From CAVYHX01 sp963768415 (GTDB lineage: Bacteria > Pseudomonadota > Gammaproteobacteria > UBA9214), in contig CAVYHX010000041.1 of the NCBI GenBank assembly GCA_963768415.1, positions 1 through 33,419 on the forward strand: a stretch of DNA of 33,419 bases, written 5' to 3'. The translations under genes and the position numbers were made by a program. The notes below the pieces were generated by a model. That model did no database searches. It was not told where the DNA came from and saw only the letters and a list, made by a program, of their open reading frames with translations. How positions within the stretch are numbered: the first letter of the stretch is position 1; each line of letters opens with the position of its first letter. This document shows, in pieces, positions 17,233 to 27,015 of this stretch.

Positions 17233-17745
17233 ATGATTAACCATCTGCCAGATCGGCTCGATCTGTTGGCAGCCGCCACGGCAGGGCGGGTCCTGCAGGG
17301 ACGGATACAGCTGAGCCGCCTGGAAAGGGTGTTGCCATCATTGCTTTCCAGCGCGGGCGAATTGCAGGTCAAAATGGAGTTCGGCAGGGACCGTGACAGG
17401 ACGCTTTATCTTTCCGGAACAATACAGGGCAATACAGTACTGGAATGCCAGCGCTGCCTGGGCAGTATGAATTATCCGCTGGATCTGGAATTCCTGCTGG
17501 GACTCGTACCGGATCAGGAGTCAGCAAGGCGTCTGCCGGAGAGATACGAACCACTGCTATTGACCGGTGAGCCGGCCTTGTTGGCAGATGTGATCTCGGA
17601 TGAGGTGTTGCTGGCATTGCCTATTGTGTCCTTGCACAATGCGACTGATGAATGCCGGGGACCGTTGGCAGATTACAAAACACCGGAAAGTGAACAAAGA
17701 GAGAATCCGTTTGCTGTCCTTGAACAATTGAAACAGAAACAGTAA
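17233..17745 (+). CDS. yceD: YceD/DUF177 family 23S rRNA accumulation protein
   Basis: 170 residues. The family helps accumulation of 23S rRNA or large ribosomal subunits; its mechanism is unknown. The ECQRCLGSM segment (about residue 75), LLLTGEPALLADVISDEVLLALPIV and the C-terminal NPFAVLEQLK motif are diagnostic. It precedes rpmF, as in nearly all proteobacteria. No Shine-Dalgarno stands before the ATG, in keeping with the promoter ending only 9 bases upstream. Confidence 0.93.
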   Translation: MINHLPDRLDLLAAATAGRVLQGRIQLSRLERVLPSLLSSAGELQVKMEFGRDRDRTLYLSGTIQGNTVLECQRCLGSMNYPLDLEFLLGLVPDQESARRLPERYEPLLLTGEPALLADVISDEVLLALPIVSLHNATDECRGPLADYKTPESEQRENPFAVLEQLKQKQ

Positions 17746-17763
17746 TACGAAGGAGTAACTGAA

Positions 17764-17943
17764 ATGGCCGTTCAGAAAAGCCGCAAGACCCCGTCAAAAC
17801 GCGGGATGCGACGCGCACACGACAAACTGGGTGAAAGTACGCTTTCCATTGAATCTACAACAGGCGAGACACACCTGCGCCATCATGTCAGTCCTGACGG
17901 TTTTTACCGCGGACGCAAGGTCATAAATAAAGATCTTGGTTAA
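17764..17943 (+). CDS. rpmF: 50S ribosomal protein L32
   Basis: 59 residues beginning MAVQKSRKTPSKRGMRRAHD, unmistakably L32, a small basic protein of the large subunit. A strong AAGGAG ribosome site lies 8 bases before the ATG, and the gene follows yceD by 18 bp. The zinc-binding cysteines found in some L32 proteins are absent, so this is the zinc-independent form usual in gammaproteobacteria. Confidence 0.97.
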   Translation: MAVQKSRKTPSKRGMRRAHDKLGESTLSIESTTGETHLRHHVSPDGFYRGRKVINKDLG

Positions 17944-18051
17944 CATGCTGCTCATTTGGCAAGCAGGGCCGAAGTCCGGAGAATTACAGTTCCATACGGG
18001 CTCCTGGTTCTGCTAGCCGATCACGCCGCGAACACCCCGACTACCCGATAA

Positions 18052-19080
18052 ATGAACACTGGCATCACTATTGCACTGGATGCAATGGGCGGTGATTTTG
18101 GGCCTGAAGTTGTTGTCCCTGCTGCGCTTGCCGCTGTCGAGCAGTACCAGGATATAACCATGATCATGGTCGGTGATGAGCAGGTCCTGACAGAATTCCT
18201 CAACAAGGCCGGAGCCGCACCCGGCGCCCGCCTGAAGATCCATCATGCCAGCCAGCAGGTGGCAATGGATGAACATCCCGCGCAGGCGCTGCGCACCAAA
18301 AAAGACTCATCCATGCGGGTCGCGATCAACCTCGTCCGTGAAGGCACTGCCAATGCCTGTGTCAGCGCAGGCAACACCGGTGCATTGATGGCCACATCAC
18401 GCTTTGTACTCAAGATGCTGCCGGGGATCGACCGCCCGGCAATCTGTACCACTCTGCCCTCCGTCAAGGCGAACACATGGATGCTCGACCTGGGTGCCAA
18501 TGTGGACTGCGACGCAGAACACCTGCTGCAGTTCGCGATAATGGGTTCCGTAATAGCCGAGGCCGTCGACGGCAAACAGAACCCCCGCATCGGCCTGCTG
18601 AACATCGGTGAAGAGGTGATCAAGGGCAATGAACAGGTCAAACAGGCCGCACAGTTGTTGTCAGAAAGCGAATTGAACTATTCAGGCTATGCAGAGGGTG
18701 ATGATATCTACATGGGCAACTTCGATGTCATTGTCTGTGACGGTTTTGTCGGTAACGTCTCCCTGAAGAGCAGTGAAGGGGTGGCGAAAATGATAGCTGA
18801 ATTCATCCGGCGGGAATTTTCCAGGAACCTGCTGACCAAACTTGTTGCCCTGGCGGCAATGCCGGTTCTCAGGGCATTCAGACGCCGGATCGATCCACGC
18901 TCTTACAATGGCGCCAGCCTGCTCGGCTTGCGCGGCATTGTTATCAAGAGTCACGGCGGTGCGGATACCATGGCTTTTGCAAATGCCATCAAGGTCGCTA
19001 TCCTTTCGGTTCGTGAGTCGGTACCTGACCGTATCAGTGCCAAATTGCAAACCTATCACGAACACAGGCAGGCAGTATGA
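18052..19080 (+). CDS. plsX: Phosphate acyltransferase PlsX
   Basis: 342 residues. It converts acyl-ACP to acyl-phosphate, the acyl donor for glycerol-3-phosphate acylation by PlsY in phospholipid synthesis, and is a peripheral membrane enzyme. The N-terminal IALDAMGGDFGPE motif, the SAGNTGALMA segment and ICTTLPSV are typical. It follows rpmF by 108 bp with no clear terminator, and its TGA overlaps the fabH ATG by 4 bp (ATGA), so the two are probably translationally coupled. Confidence 0.96.
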   Translation: MNTGITIALDAMGGDFGPEVVVPAALAAVEQYQDITMIMVGDEQVLTEFLNKAGAAPGARLKIHHASQQVAMDEHPAQALRTKKDSSMRVAINLVREGTANACVSAGNTGALMATSRFVLKMLPGIDRPAICTTLPSVKANTWMLDLGANVDCDAEHLLQFAIMGSVIAEAVDGKQNPRIGLLNIGEEVIKGNEQVKQAAQLLSESELNYSGYAEGDDIYMGNFDVIVCDGFVGNVSLKSSEGVAKMIAEFIRREFSRNLLTKLVALAAMPVLRAFRRRIDPRSYNGASLLGLRGIVIKSHGGADTMAFANAIKVAILSVRESVPDRISAKLQTYHEHRQAV

Positions 19081-20045
19081 AATACTCTCGCATAACCGGC
19101 ACTGGCAGTTACCTGCCGGAAAAGATCCTGACCAACAAGGATCTTGAAAAGATCATGGATACCACGGATGAATGGATCAGGGACCGCACGGGTATCTGCA
19201 AGCGGCATATTGCTGCGGGCGGTGAGACGGCATGCGACCTCGCCGAGATCGCGGCCACCAGGGCGATGGAAGCCGCCGGACGCACCCCCCGGCAGATAGA
19301 CCTGATTGTGCTTGCCACGACGACGCCGGACCGGGTGTTTCCCAGCACCGCCTGCCTGCTGCAGCAACGCCTCGATATTCATGGTACAGCGGCCTTCGAT
19401 GTCCAGGCGGTTTGTACCGGTTTTATCTATGCGCTCGGTATTGCCGACAAGTTCATTCGTACCGGCAGTGCGCGCTGCGCGCTGGTGGTAGGCACGGAAA
19501 CCCTGTCGCGCATCGTCGACTGGAATGACCGCAGTACCAGCATACTGTTCGGTGACGGTGCCGGGGCAGTCATACTGGAAGCGAGTGATGAACCGGGCAT
19601 TCTATCCACCCATCTGCACGCTGATGGCAGTTATGAACACCTGCTGACAGTCCCGGCCGGTATTTCCTCGGGTTACGACAAGGTACAGGCAGGTCAGGCA
19701 TATATACAAATGCAGGGCAATGAAGTGTTCAAGATGGCAGTCAATACGCTGGGTCGCATCGTGGACGAGACACTGGCGGCAAATAACCTGAAAAAATCGG
19801 ATGTCGACTGGTTGATACCGCACCAGGCGAATATTCGCATTATTCAGGCCACGGCCAAGAAACTGAAGATGTCCATGGATCGTGTAGTAGTGACGGTAGA
19901 CAAGCATGGCAATACCTCGGCTGCATCCGTGCCGCTGGCGCTGGATGAAGCCGTGCGCGACGGCCGGATCAAGCGCGGTGAAACCCTGCTGCTGGAAGCC
20001 TTCGGTGGTGGATTTACCTGGGGTTCCGCGCTGCTCAGATACTGA
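19077..20045 (+). CDS. fabH: Beta-ketoacyl-ACP synthase III FabH
   Basis: 322 residues. It starts fatty-acid synthesis by condensing acetyl-CoA with malonyl-ACP. The catalytic triad is present: C113 (QAVCTGF), H249 (IPHQANIRI) and N279 (KHGNTSAAS), spaced as in E. coli FabH. It shares an ATGA overlap with plsX and is followed by fabD after 6 bp. Confidence 0.97.
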   Translation: MKYSRITGTGSYLPEKILTNKDLEKIMDTTDEWIRDRTGICKRHIAAGGETACDLAEIAATRAMEAAGRTPRQIDLIVLATTTPDRVFPSTACLLQQRLDIHGTAAFDVQAVCTGFIYALGIADKFIRTGSARCALVVGTETLSRIVDWNDRSTSILFGDGAGAVILEASDEPGILSTHLHADGSYEHLLTVPAGISSGYDKVQAGQAYIQMQGNEVFKMAVNTLGRIVDETLAANNLKKSDVDWLIPHQANIRIIQATAKKLKMSMDRVVVTVDKHGNTSAASVPLALDEAVRDGRIKRGETLLLEAFGGGFTWGSALLRY

Positions 20046-20051
20046 AACCCG

Positions 20052-21002
20052 ATGAGCCGACCACATAACACAGATCCAGCACTGGGCATGGTGTTCCCGG
20101 GGCAGGGGTCGCAGTCCACAGGTATGCTGTCCGCACTAGCCGGGACCAGCGGCCAGGTCACGGAAACCTTTGCCCAGGCCGGTGAGGTGCTGGGATATGA
20201 CCTCTGGCAACTGGTACAGGATGGACCGGAAGACGCATTGAATCAAACCGACCGCACCCAACCGGCGATGCTGGCAGCCGGGGTCGCCGTCTGGCGTGTC
20301 TGGCAGGCAAGCGGCGGGGCCACTCCCGCAATACTGGCGGGTCACAGCCTGGGTGAGTATACGGCGCTGGTCTGTGCAGGTGCGCTCGAATTCACCGATG
20401 CTGTCAGCCTGGTTGCAGAACGTGGTCGTTGCATGCAGCAGGCCGTACCCGCAGGTATCGGGGCAATGGCAGCAATTCTCGGTCTCGACGATGAGACGGT
20501 TGCCACGGTATGCCGGCAAGCCGCAGGGGATGAGGTTGTCTCACCGGTTAATTTCAACTCGCCCGGACAGGTCGTGATTGCCGGTCACCGCGCAGCAGTA
20601 GAACGTGCAGTTACTGCAGCCAGGGAAGCTGGCGCGAAACGGGCGGTGCAGTTGCCTGTCAGTGTCCCGTCTCATTGCGAACTAATGAAACCTGCCGCGG
20701 AACAATTCGCCATCCGGCTGGAACAAACCACAATCAACCCGCCCGGGATTCAGGTGATACAGAATGTCGATGCCGGTGTTCATGAAAAACCCGGCATTAT
20801 CCGCGAGAACCTGGCCAGGCAACTCTACTGCCCGGTTCAGTGGGTCAGTACCGTGCATGCCATGCGCGAGCAGGGGATAACCCGGATTGTTGAAGCAGGG
20901 CCGGGGAAGGTACTGGCGGGATTGTGCAAGCGTATCGACAAGTCAATTACGGCTATGCCGGTTTTCGATGCGGCAACACTGGCCACGGCGCTGGCTGAAT
21001 AA
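20052..21002 (+). CDS. fabD: Malonyl-CoA:ACP transacylase FabD
   Basis: 316 residues. It transfers malonyl groups from CoA to acyl carrier protein for chain elongation. The opening VFPGQGSQ, the nucleophile S99 in GHSLGEY, the arginine motif around LVAERGRCMQQA, and the late VPSHCELM histidine motif are all visible. It lies between fabH and fabG in one operon. Confidence 0.97.
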   Translation: MSRPHNTDPALGMVFPGQGSQSTGMLSALAGTSGQVTETFAQAGEVLGYDLWQLVQDGPEDALNQTDRTQPAMLAAGVAVWRVWQASGGATPAILAGHSLGEYTALVCAGALEFTDAVSLVAERGRCMQQAVPAGIGAMAAILGLDDETVATVCRQAAGDEVVSPVNFNSPGQVVIAGHRAAVERAVTAAREAGAKRAVQLPVSVPSHCELMKPAAEQFAIRLEQTTINPPGIQVIQNVDAGVHEKPGIIRENLARQLYCPVQWVSTVHAMREQGITRIVEAGPGKVLAGLCKRIDKSITAMPVFDAATLATALAE

Positions 21003-21028
21003 GGCAGCCGCATTATGGGGATCGATTT

Positions 21029-21773
21029 ATGTCATTAAGCGAAGAGATAGCGCTGGTAACCGGTGCAAGCCGTGGCATTGGGAAAGCCATCGCGCAACTG
21101 CTCGGCGACAGGGGGGCGACAGTCATCGGCACGGCGACCACCGATGAAGGGTGCCCGGTCGATCACTGATTACCTGGCCACGTCTGGAACCAGGGGCGCG
21201 GGCAAGGTGCTGGATGTCACCAGTCCGGAGTCAATTACTGCATTTATGAAGTCCGTACAGGAAGAATTCGGCGCGCCAACCGTACTGGTGAACAACGCAG
21301 GGATAACGCGCGATAATCTGTTGATGCGCATGAAAGAAGATGAATGGAACGAGGTAATCGATACGAACCTGACTTCGGCGTTCAGAATGAGCAAGGCATG
21401 TCTGCGTGGCATGATGAAGGGAAAGCACGGCCGTATCATCACCATCACATCCGTCATCGGAGCAACCGGGAACCCGGGACAGGCCAACTATGCAGCCACC
21501 AAGGCGGGCGTCATTGGATTCACCAAGTCGCTTGCACGCGAAGTAGGTTCGCGCGGCATTACGGTCAATGCCGTCGCCCCCGGATTTATCGATACCGATA
21601 TGACACGGGCGTTGCCGGATGAGCAGCGCAAGGCGCTACTCGAACAGATTGCACTCGGGCGCCTGGGCGACGTAACCGATATCGCGCATGCTGTATGTTT
21701 CCTGGCCTCGGCAGATGCTGCTTATATTACCGGCGAAACCATCCATGTGAATGGCGGTATGTATATGAGCTGA
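21029..21773 (+). CDS. fabG: 3-oxoacyl-ACP reductase FabG (one frameshift)
   Basis: NADPH-dependent short-chain reductase of fatty-acid elongation. The ATG at 21029 starts MSLSEEIALVTGASRGIGKAI with the glycine-rich cofactor motif. The frame is lost at a GGG run (21149-21151): removing one G restores a continuous reading through NNAGITRDN, the catalytic serine region (TSVIGATGNPGQ), YAATKAG (the YxxxK pair) and the C-terminal GGMYMS. The restored length of about 247 residues is normal. I read the shift as a homopolymer error. Confidence 0.93.
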
Positions 21774-21930
21774 CCACTTTTCGGCAGGGTGGCGCCACAG
21801 GCTTTAATATACTTCACATAAACATTATAACTTACTGATATATATATATTTATAATTAATTGTTACGCCGCCGTTATTGCGCCATGGAATGACAAACAAT
21901 TACCCCGGTGCACACTGCGCCCGGCTGCGC

Positions 21931-21960
21931 TTGTATCTTCCGGCAAGCATTCACTACAAT
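21931..21960 (+). promoter_or_regulatory. Candidate acpP promoter
   Basis: TTGTAT, an 18-bp spacer and TACAAT lie in the 235-bp gap between fabG and acpP, placing transcription start about 42 bases before the acpP ATG. An A+T-rich tract at about 21805-21862 just upstream could act as an UP-like element, as expected for a very highly expressed gene. Confidence 0.5.
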
Positions 21961-22008
21961 ACTCGCGCAGCTGCAGCTGCTTTTTCAAAACACAGAGGGA
22001 TAACCCGA

Positions 22009-22245
22009 ATGAGCAATATAGATGAACGCGTCAAAAAGATTGTTATCGAGCAATTGGGCGTAAAGGAAGATGAAGTTTCCAACAGTGCTTCTTTTGTCGA
22101 TGACCTTGGCGCAGATTCTCTGGATACTGTCGAGCTGGTCATGGCGCTGGAAGAGGAATTCGAGTGCGAGATTCCGGATGAAGAAGCGGAAAAGATCACC
22201 ACTGTCCAACAAGCTATCGATTACGTAAACGCCAATCTGGGTTAG
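22009..22245 (+). CDS. acpP: Acyl carrier protein
   Basis: 78 residues, acidic, with the 4'-phosphopantetheine serine S37 in GADSLDTVEL. It carries the growing fatty acid. The ATG at 22009 (MSNIDERVKK) matches the family; an AGAGGGA ribosome site is 8 bases upstream. It has its own promoter and is followed by a terminator, so it can be expressed independently of the fab genes on either side. Confidence 0.97.
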   Translation: MSNIDERVKKIVIEQLGVKEDEVSNSASFVDDLGADSLDTVELVMALEEEFECEIPDEEAEKITTVQQAIDYVNANLG

Positions 22246-22261
22246 TCATTCCTGCCTGACG

Positions 22262-22296
22262 GGCCGCACCTTCAATATTGGCAGGTGCGGCCTTTT
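22262..22296 (+). terminator. Terminator/attenuator between acpP and fabF
   Basis: A perfect 10-bp GC-rich stem (GGCCGCACCT / AGGTGCGGCC) with an 11-nt loop is followed by four T. The short T tract suggests partial read-through to fabF, which has no obvious promoter of its own in the 46 bp that follow. Confidence 0.8.
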
Positions 22297-22342
22297 AGTT
22301 TCATTACACAGTTGACCGTGCGGAGCTTCCAGGAGCAAGGCT

Positions 22343-23585
22343 TTGTCCAGAAGGCGTGTTGCAATAACCGGCCTCGGTATTATTTCACCCGTCGGAAACA
22401 GTATTAAACAGGCATGGGAGAATATACTCGCTGGCAAAAGCGGTATTCGCCCCATCACGAATTTTGACGCCTCTGATTTCCCGGTACGCTTTGCCGGAGA
22501 AATCAGGGACTTCGATGTTTCTGAATACATTCCCCGAAAAGATGCACGCCGTATGGGGGAGTTTATCCATTACGGCATTGCTGCCGCCTGCCAGGCAATT
22601 GAAGATTCCGGGATAGAAATCACTCCTGCAAATGCCGACCGTGCCGGTATTGCAATCGGCTCCGGAATTGGCGGCTTGCGCGGTATAGAAGATGCCTACC
22701 AGGTCTATATTGACAGCGGTCCGCGCAAAATTTCGCCATTCTTCGTCCCCGGCAATATCATCAACATGATCGCGGGGAATCTCTCCATCATGTATGGAAT
22801 GAAAGGCCCGAATATCGCGATTGTGACGGCGTGCACGACATCAACGCATAACATCGGCATTGCAGCGCGTACCATCGCCTACGGCGATGCGGACATTATG
22901 ATCGCCGGTGGCGCGGAGATGACTACCTGTCCGACCGGCGTCGGCGGTTTCGCCGCCGCACGGGCGCTTTCCACCCGGAATGATAATCCGGAAGCGGCCA
23001 GCAGGCCCTGGGACAGGGACCGGGACGGATTTGTTCTCAGTGACGGTGCAGGGATCCTGGTGCTCGAGGAATATGAGCAGGCGACAGGCGCGCGGTGCGG
23101 ATATTTATGCCGAACTGACCGGGTTTGGCATGAGCGGCGATGCCTATCATATGACGCAGCCGTCAGCAGGCGGTGAGGGGCGGCCCGCTGCATGCAAATC
23201 GCGCTGGCGGATGCCGGGATCAATCCGGATGATGTGGACTACATCAATGCCCATGGCACTTCGACACCGGCGGGCGACCTTGCCGAAACGATGGCGGTCA
23301 AGCAGGTATTCGGCGCCGGCGCGTATCAGGTTGCGATCAGTTCGACCAAAGTCCATGACCGGTCACCTGCTGGGTGCCGCCGGTGGCGTAGAAGCGGTAT
23401 TCACCGCGCTGGCCTTGCGTGACCAGGTCGCGCCACCGACTATCAACCTCGATAATCCCGACACGGATTGCGATCTTGACTATGTGCCGCATACCGCCCG
23501 TGACATGAAAATTACCACGGCCATATCAAACTCGTTTGGTTTTGGCGGTACCAATGGCACATTGATTCTGCGCCGTTCCGATTGA
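22343..23585 (+). CDS. fabF: Beta-ketoacyl-ACP synthase II FabF (three frameshifts)
   Basis: Elongating condensing enzyme of fatty-acid synthesis. The start is TTG at 22343, supported by an AGGAG site 7 bases upstream and the family opening MSRRRVAITGLG. The active-site cysteine motif (VTACTTSTHNIG), the first histidine (NAHGTSTPAGD) and the second (MTGHLLGAAG) are all present but spread over shifted frames. Reconstructed events: one extra base near 23087, one missing base near 23176-23183, and one extra A in the AAA at 23348-23350. Corrected length is about 413 residues, normal. Protein similarity is undisturbed on both sides of each break, so sequence error is likely. Confidence 0.92.
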
Positions 23586-23594
23586 TATGGATGC

Positions 23595-24991
23595 ATGCCC
23601 TGCGGGCAAGGGCGGAATCCCGGTGAACTTACGCCCGCTCTCCGTACGATCCCGCTCGAAGCTAACCTGATCGAGCTGCATCAGGCTTATCCGCAGCGCT
23701 ACCCGCATTTATTACAGAGCACGGCCCACGGCCGGTATGACATCCTGTTTGCATTTCCGGGTGAGTCCCTGATGCTTGACAGTACAGGCAGTCTGTATAG
23801 CCCTGGCAATGTCACCGCGCAATCAAATGATTTCCTCGAATGTTTCGATCGCTGGTGGGACCAGGCCGGAAACCGGCAGGAACCGCACGCGGACTTGCCG
23901 TTCACCGGCGGCTGGTTTGTTTATCTCGGCTATGAAATGGCGGGCCAGATTGAACCGCGCCTGCTGTTGCCGCCACCCGCTACTGAACTGCCCGTTGCCA
24001 TGGCAACACGATTCACCTGTGCAATCGTATTTGACCACCGGGATGGAACAACGGCCATCGTCAGCGAACCGGACCAGGCGGCCCGGGTGCAACAAATCGA
24101 GACCGATATCGCCGCTCTGTCCGCAGCCGCACCGGATGCTGTGCCGGTGCCGGAAATTACAGCTGTCGATGAAGCACCGGCACAGGGCTATCTGGATGCC
24201 ATTGCCCGCATCCATACCTATATTCGCGAGGGCGATGTCTTCCAGGTCAATCTGTCAAGACGCTGGGACATCCATTATCGGGAAGCTGTCGACAGAGTCG
24301 CCCTGTACCGCAATCTCGGGATTCACAACCCGTCACCGTTCAGCGGCCTGATCAGCCTGCCCGGAGGCCGCGATTATCAGTTCATCACCGGAACGTCTGG
24401 TCAGTGTCCGTGGCCGCCACGTTGAAACCCGGCCGATTGCCGGCACCCGCCCCAGAAGCGCTGCTGCCGCCGCCGACAGGGCACATTCAAGGGAGTTGCT
24501 CGCGCACCCGAAGGAGCAGGCTGAACATATCATGCTGATTGACCTGGAGCGGAATGACCTCGGACGAATCTGTGTGCCGGGTTCTATCGCGGTTAATGAG
24601 CTGATGGTGCTGGAATCCTATGCGCATGTGCACCACATCGTCTCGAACGTGCGCGGACAACTGCGTGATAGTATCACTCCCGGGAGAGGTGATCCGCGCG
24701 GTTTTTCCGGGCGGTACCATCACCGGCTGTCCCAAGGTGCGCTGCATGGAGATCATCGCCGAACTTGAACAGGAGGCGCGCGGCGCCTATACCGGATCGA
24801 TGGGTTACATCAATCTTGATGGCAGTATGGATCTGAATATACTGATACGCAGCATGACCTGCTCGGGAAATCGCGTCCAGTTCCGCGCCGGAGCCGGCAT
24901 CGTTACCGATTCCGTGGCCGCGGCCGAACTCGCCGAGACCCGCGCCAAGGCGCGCGGCCTGTTACATGCCCTCGGCGTGACGGATGTCTAG
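23595..24991 (+). CDS. pabB: Aminodeoxychorismate synthase component I PabB (two frameshifts)
   Basis: Makes 4-amino-4-deoxychorismate from chorismate for folate synthesis. Chorismate-binding motifs are DVFQVNLSRR, PIAGTRPR, LIDLERNDLGRICVPGS, GGTITGCPKVRCMEII and GSMGYINLDGSMDLN. Two extra bases (C near 24368, G in 24682-24684) break the frame; corrected length is about 465 residues. The start is uncertain (ATG 23595 or 23587). The motif reads PIAGT, where classical PabB has a lysine (PIKGT) and TrpE has alanine. The following pabC-like gene argues for PabB, but anthranilate synthase activity cannot be excluded. Confidence 0.85.
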
Positions 24992-25061
24992 GCTGGTGTC
25001 GCGAATCCCGGTTCCTGTCCGCGTGCGTGCGCGGCGCGCGGCGGTTCACGGACGTAACGGG

Positions 25062-25925
25062 ATGACGACAGAATGTTTTACAACCCGCCCTGGTAAATGG
25101 CCGGTATACGGACAAGCTGCAGATCTCTCGATCGGGGGCTGCTGTATGGTGACGGCGTATTTGAGACAATCGCTGTCAGAGCAGGGCCGGCCGCGGTACT
25201 GGTCACGCCATATCATGCGTCTGCGTGCCGGCTGTGATCGCCTGGGTATCCCGCCGGTTGACGATGCAGCTGATCGCAAGACGAAGCCGGTGAGCTGACT
25301 GACAATATCGGAGAAGGTGTACTCAAACTGATCGTGACCCGCGGTTCCGGCGGACGTGGCTACCGGATGCCGGACGTCTGTGCACCGGTCCGGATATTGC
25401 AGCTACACCCGTGGCCGTCCTACGCCGACAGCTGCGCCGGAAAACGGTGTCGCAGTCAGGATGTGCAATACCCGACTGGGACGCAATCCGGTCCTCGCCG
25501 GTATCAAGCATCTGAATCGCCTGGAGCAGGTGCTCGCGCGCAATGAGTGGGATGACAGCGGAGTTATGGAGGGCCTGATGACGGACAGGGAAAACAACCT
25601 GATCGAAGGCACCATGAGTAATCTGTTTCTCGTCCGCGACCGGTGTATTTATACGCCGGATCTTTCAGTCTGCGGTGTCGCCGGTGTTATGCGCAGTGTG
25701 ATTCTCGAGCTGGCTTCTGCCGCAGGGTCTTGAAGTCACTGTCCGCAACATCGGTGCCGCCGAACTGGCCGGGGCGGATGAGATCTTTCTGACCAACAGC
25801 CTGATCGGAATCTGGCCGGTGGTCGATATCGCCGGACGCAGATACCGGAAAGGGCCGGTGACAATCAGATTGCAGCGGACTGCTGGCAGGCACACACGGA
25901 AGTAAACGGCACCTGGCGTGTGTAG
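25062..25925 (+). CDS. pabC: Aminodeoxychorismate lyase PabC (multiply frameshifted)
   Basis: PLP enzyme releasing 4-aminobenzoate and pyruvate from aminodeoxychorismate. Pieces in three frames join into LVNGRYTDKLQIS, DRGLLYGDGVFETIAV, RHIMRLRAGCDRLGIPP, VTRGSGGRGYR, AGIKHLNRLEQVLARNEW (PLP lysine region), IEGTMSNLFLV and FLTNSLIGIWPV, in the right order for the family. My reconstruction needs about seven single-base corrections: extra bases near 25088, 25129, 25187, 25440 and 25727, and missing bases near 25279 and 25866. The start at 25062 is tentative. It sits between pabB and mltG as in many gammaproteobacteria. Confidence 0.85.
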
Positions 25926-25936
25926 GCTGCAACAGA

Positions 25937-27015
25937 ATGACTAACAAAATATTAGTCGGATCCAGCTGGAAGCGGCGTCTGTCCGTGTTATTTATTCTGT
26001 TCGTGCTGCTGGCGCTTGCCGCAGTGGCTGTCACCATGAGCCGCTACAACAACTTTCTTGCATTCCGGGCTGCACCTCCCGGACGACGAATCTGACTTAT
26101 GCAGTCGGGACCGGCACCTCGCTCAATCAGCTCGCATACGACCTGGAAAAGAAAGGCATTATCGAGCACCCGCGATTTCTGATCCTGCACGGGCGTGAAC
26201 TGGATGTTGCGCGTCGACTGCAGGCCGGTGAATATACGCTGCGCGCGGGAAATGACACCCCGTACGCTGCTCGAATTGATGGTGCAGGGCAAGGTCATCC
26301 AGCATCAACTGACCTTGATCGAGGGACAGACGTTTCGCGAAATGCTGCAGCGTATCCGGGCACACCCGGAGATCACCGTCACACTGGGAAGCCTCACTGA
26401 TGCGGAAATCATGACCAGACTGGGTTATCCGGGAGTTCACCCGGAAGGCCGGTTTCTTCCGGATACCTATCGTTTTCCCGCGGGGCACCACGGATCTGCA
26501 GTTCCTGGCGCGCGCCTACCAGGCCATGAGTCAGCTACTGGCGGCGGAATGGGAAGAACGGGCAGAAGGATTGCCGCTGGCAACCCGGATGAGGCGCTGG
26601 TGCTCGCATCGATTATCGAGAAGGAAACCGGCGTGGCCTTCGAACGGCCCGGCCATTGCCGGTGTATTTATCCGGCGGTCTGCAGAAAAATATGCGCTTG
26701 CAAACGGATCCGACTGTTATTTATGGTATCGGTGAGGCATTTGACGGCAACCTGCGCCTGCGCGACCTGCGCACCGATACACCGTACAATACCTACACGC
26801 GCCATGGCTTGCCGCCCACGCCTATCGCCATGCCGGGAGCGGACGCGATTCGTGCGGCACTGCATCCCGCGGCGGGCAGCAGCCTGTATTTTGTTGCGCA
26901 AGGCGATGGCAGTCATTATTTTTCCAGCACGTTGCAGGAACATAACCTGGCTGTGGATAAATTCCAGAAAGGCAAGCGCGGGATTAAACTCCCCAACCGG
27001 GAATCGACACCATGA
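25937..27015 (+). CDS. mltG: Endolytic transglycosylase MltG (multiply frameshifted)
   Basis: Membrane-anchored lytic transglycosylase (YceG family) that cuts nascent glycan strands and ends their growth. One N-terminal membrane helix (about residues 14-36) precedes the LysM-like segment (YAVGTGTSLNQLAYDLEKKGII), the catalytic region VLASIIEKETGVAFERP with the family glutamate, RLQTDPTVIYG, and the C-terminal YNTYTRHGLPPTPIAMPG and SLYFVA motifs. These lie in three frames; about seven single-base changes are needed (near 26068, 26090, 26250-26252, 26482-26485, 26584-26586, 26648-26650, 26677). Its stop overlaps the tmk ATG by 4 bp. Confidence 0.87.

Noticed and set aside
21805..21862. A+T-rich tract before acpP as a replication origin or integration site
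   Set aside because: There are no DnaA boxes, direct repeats or integrase gene nearby; an upstream promoter element for acpP is the simpler explanation.
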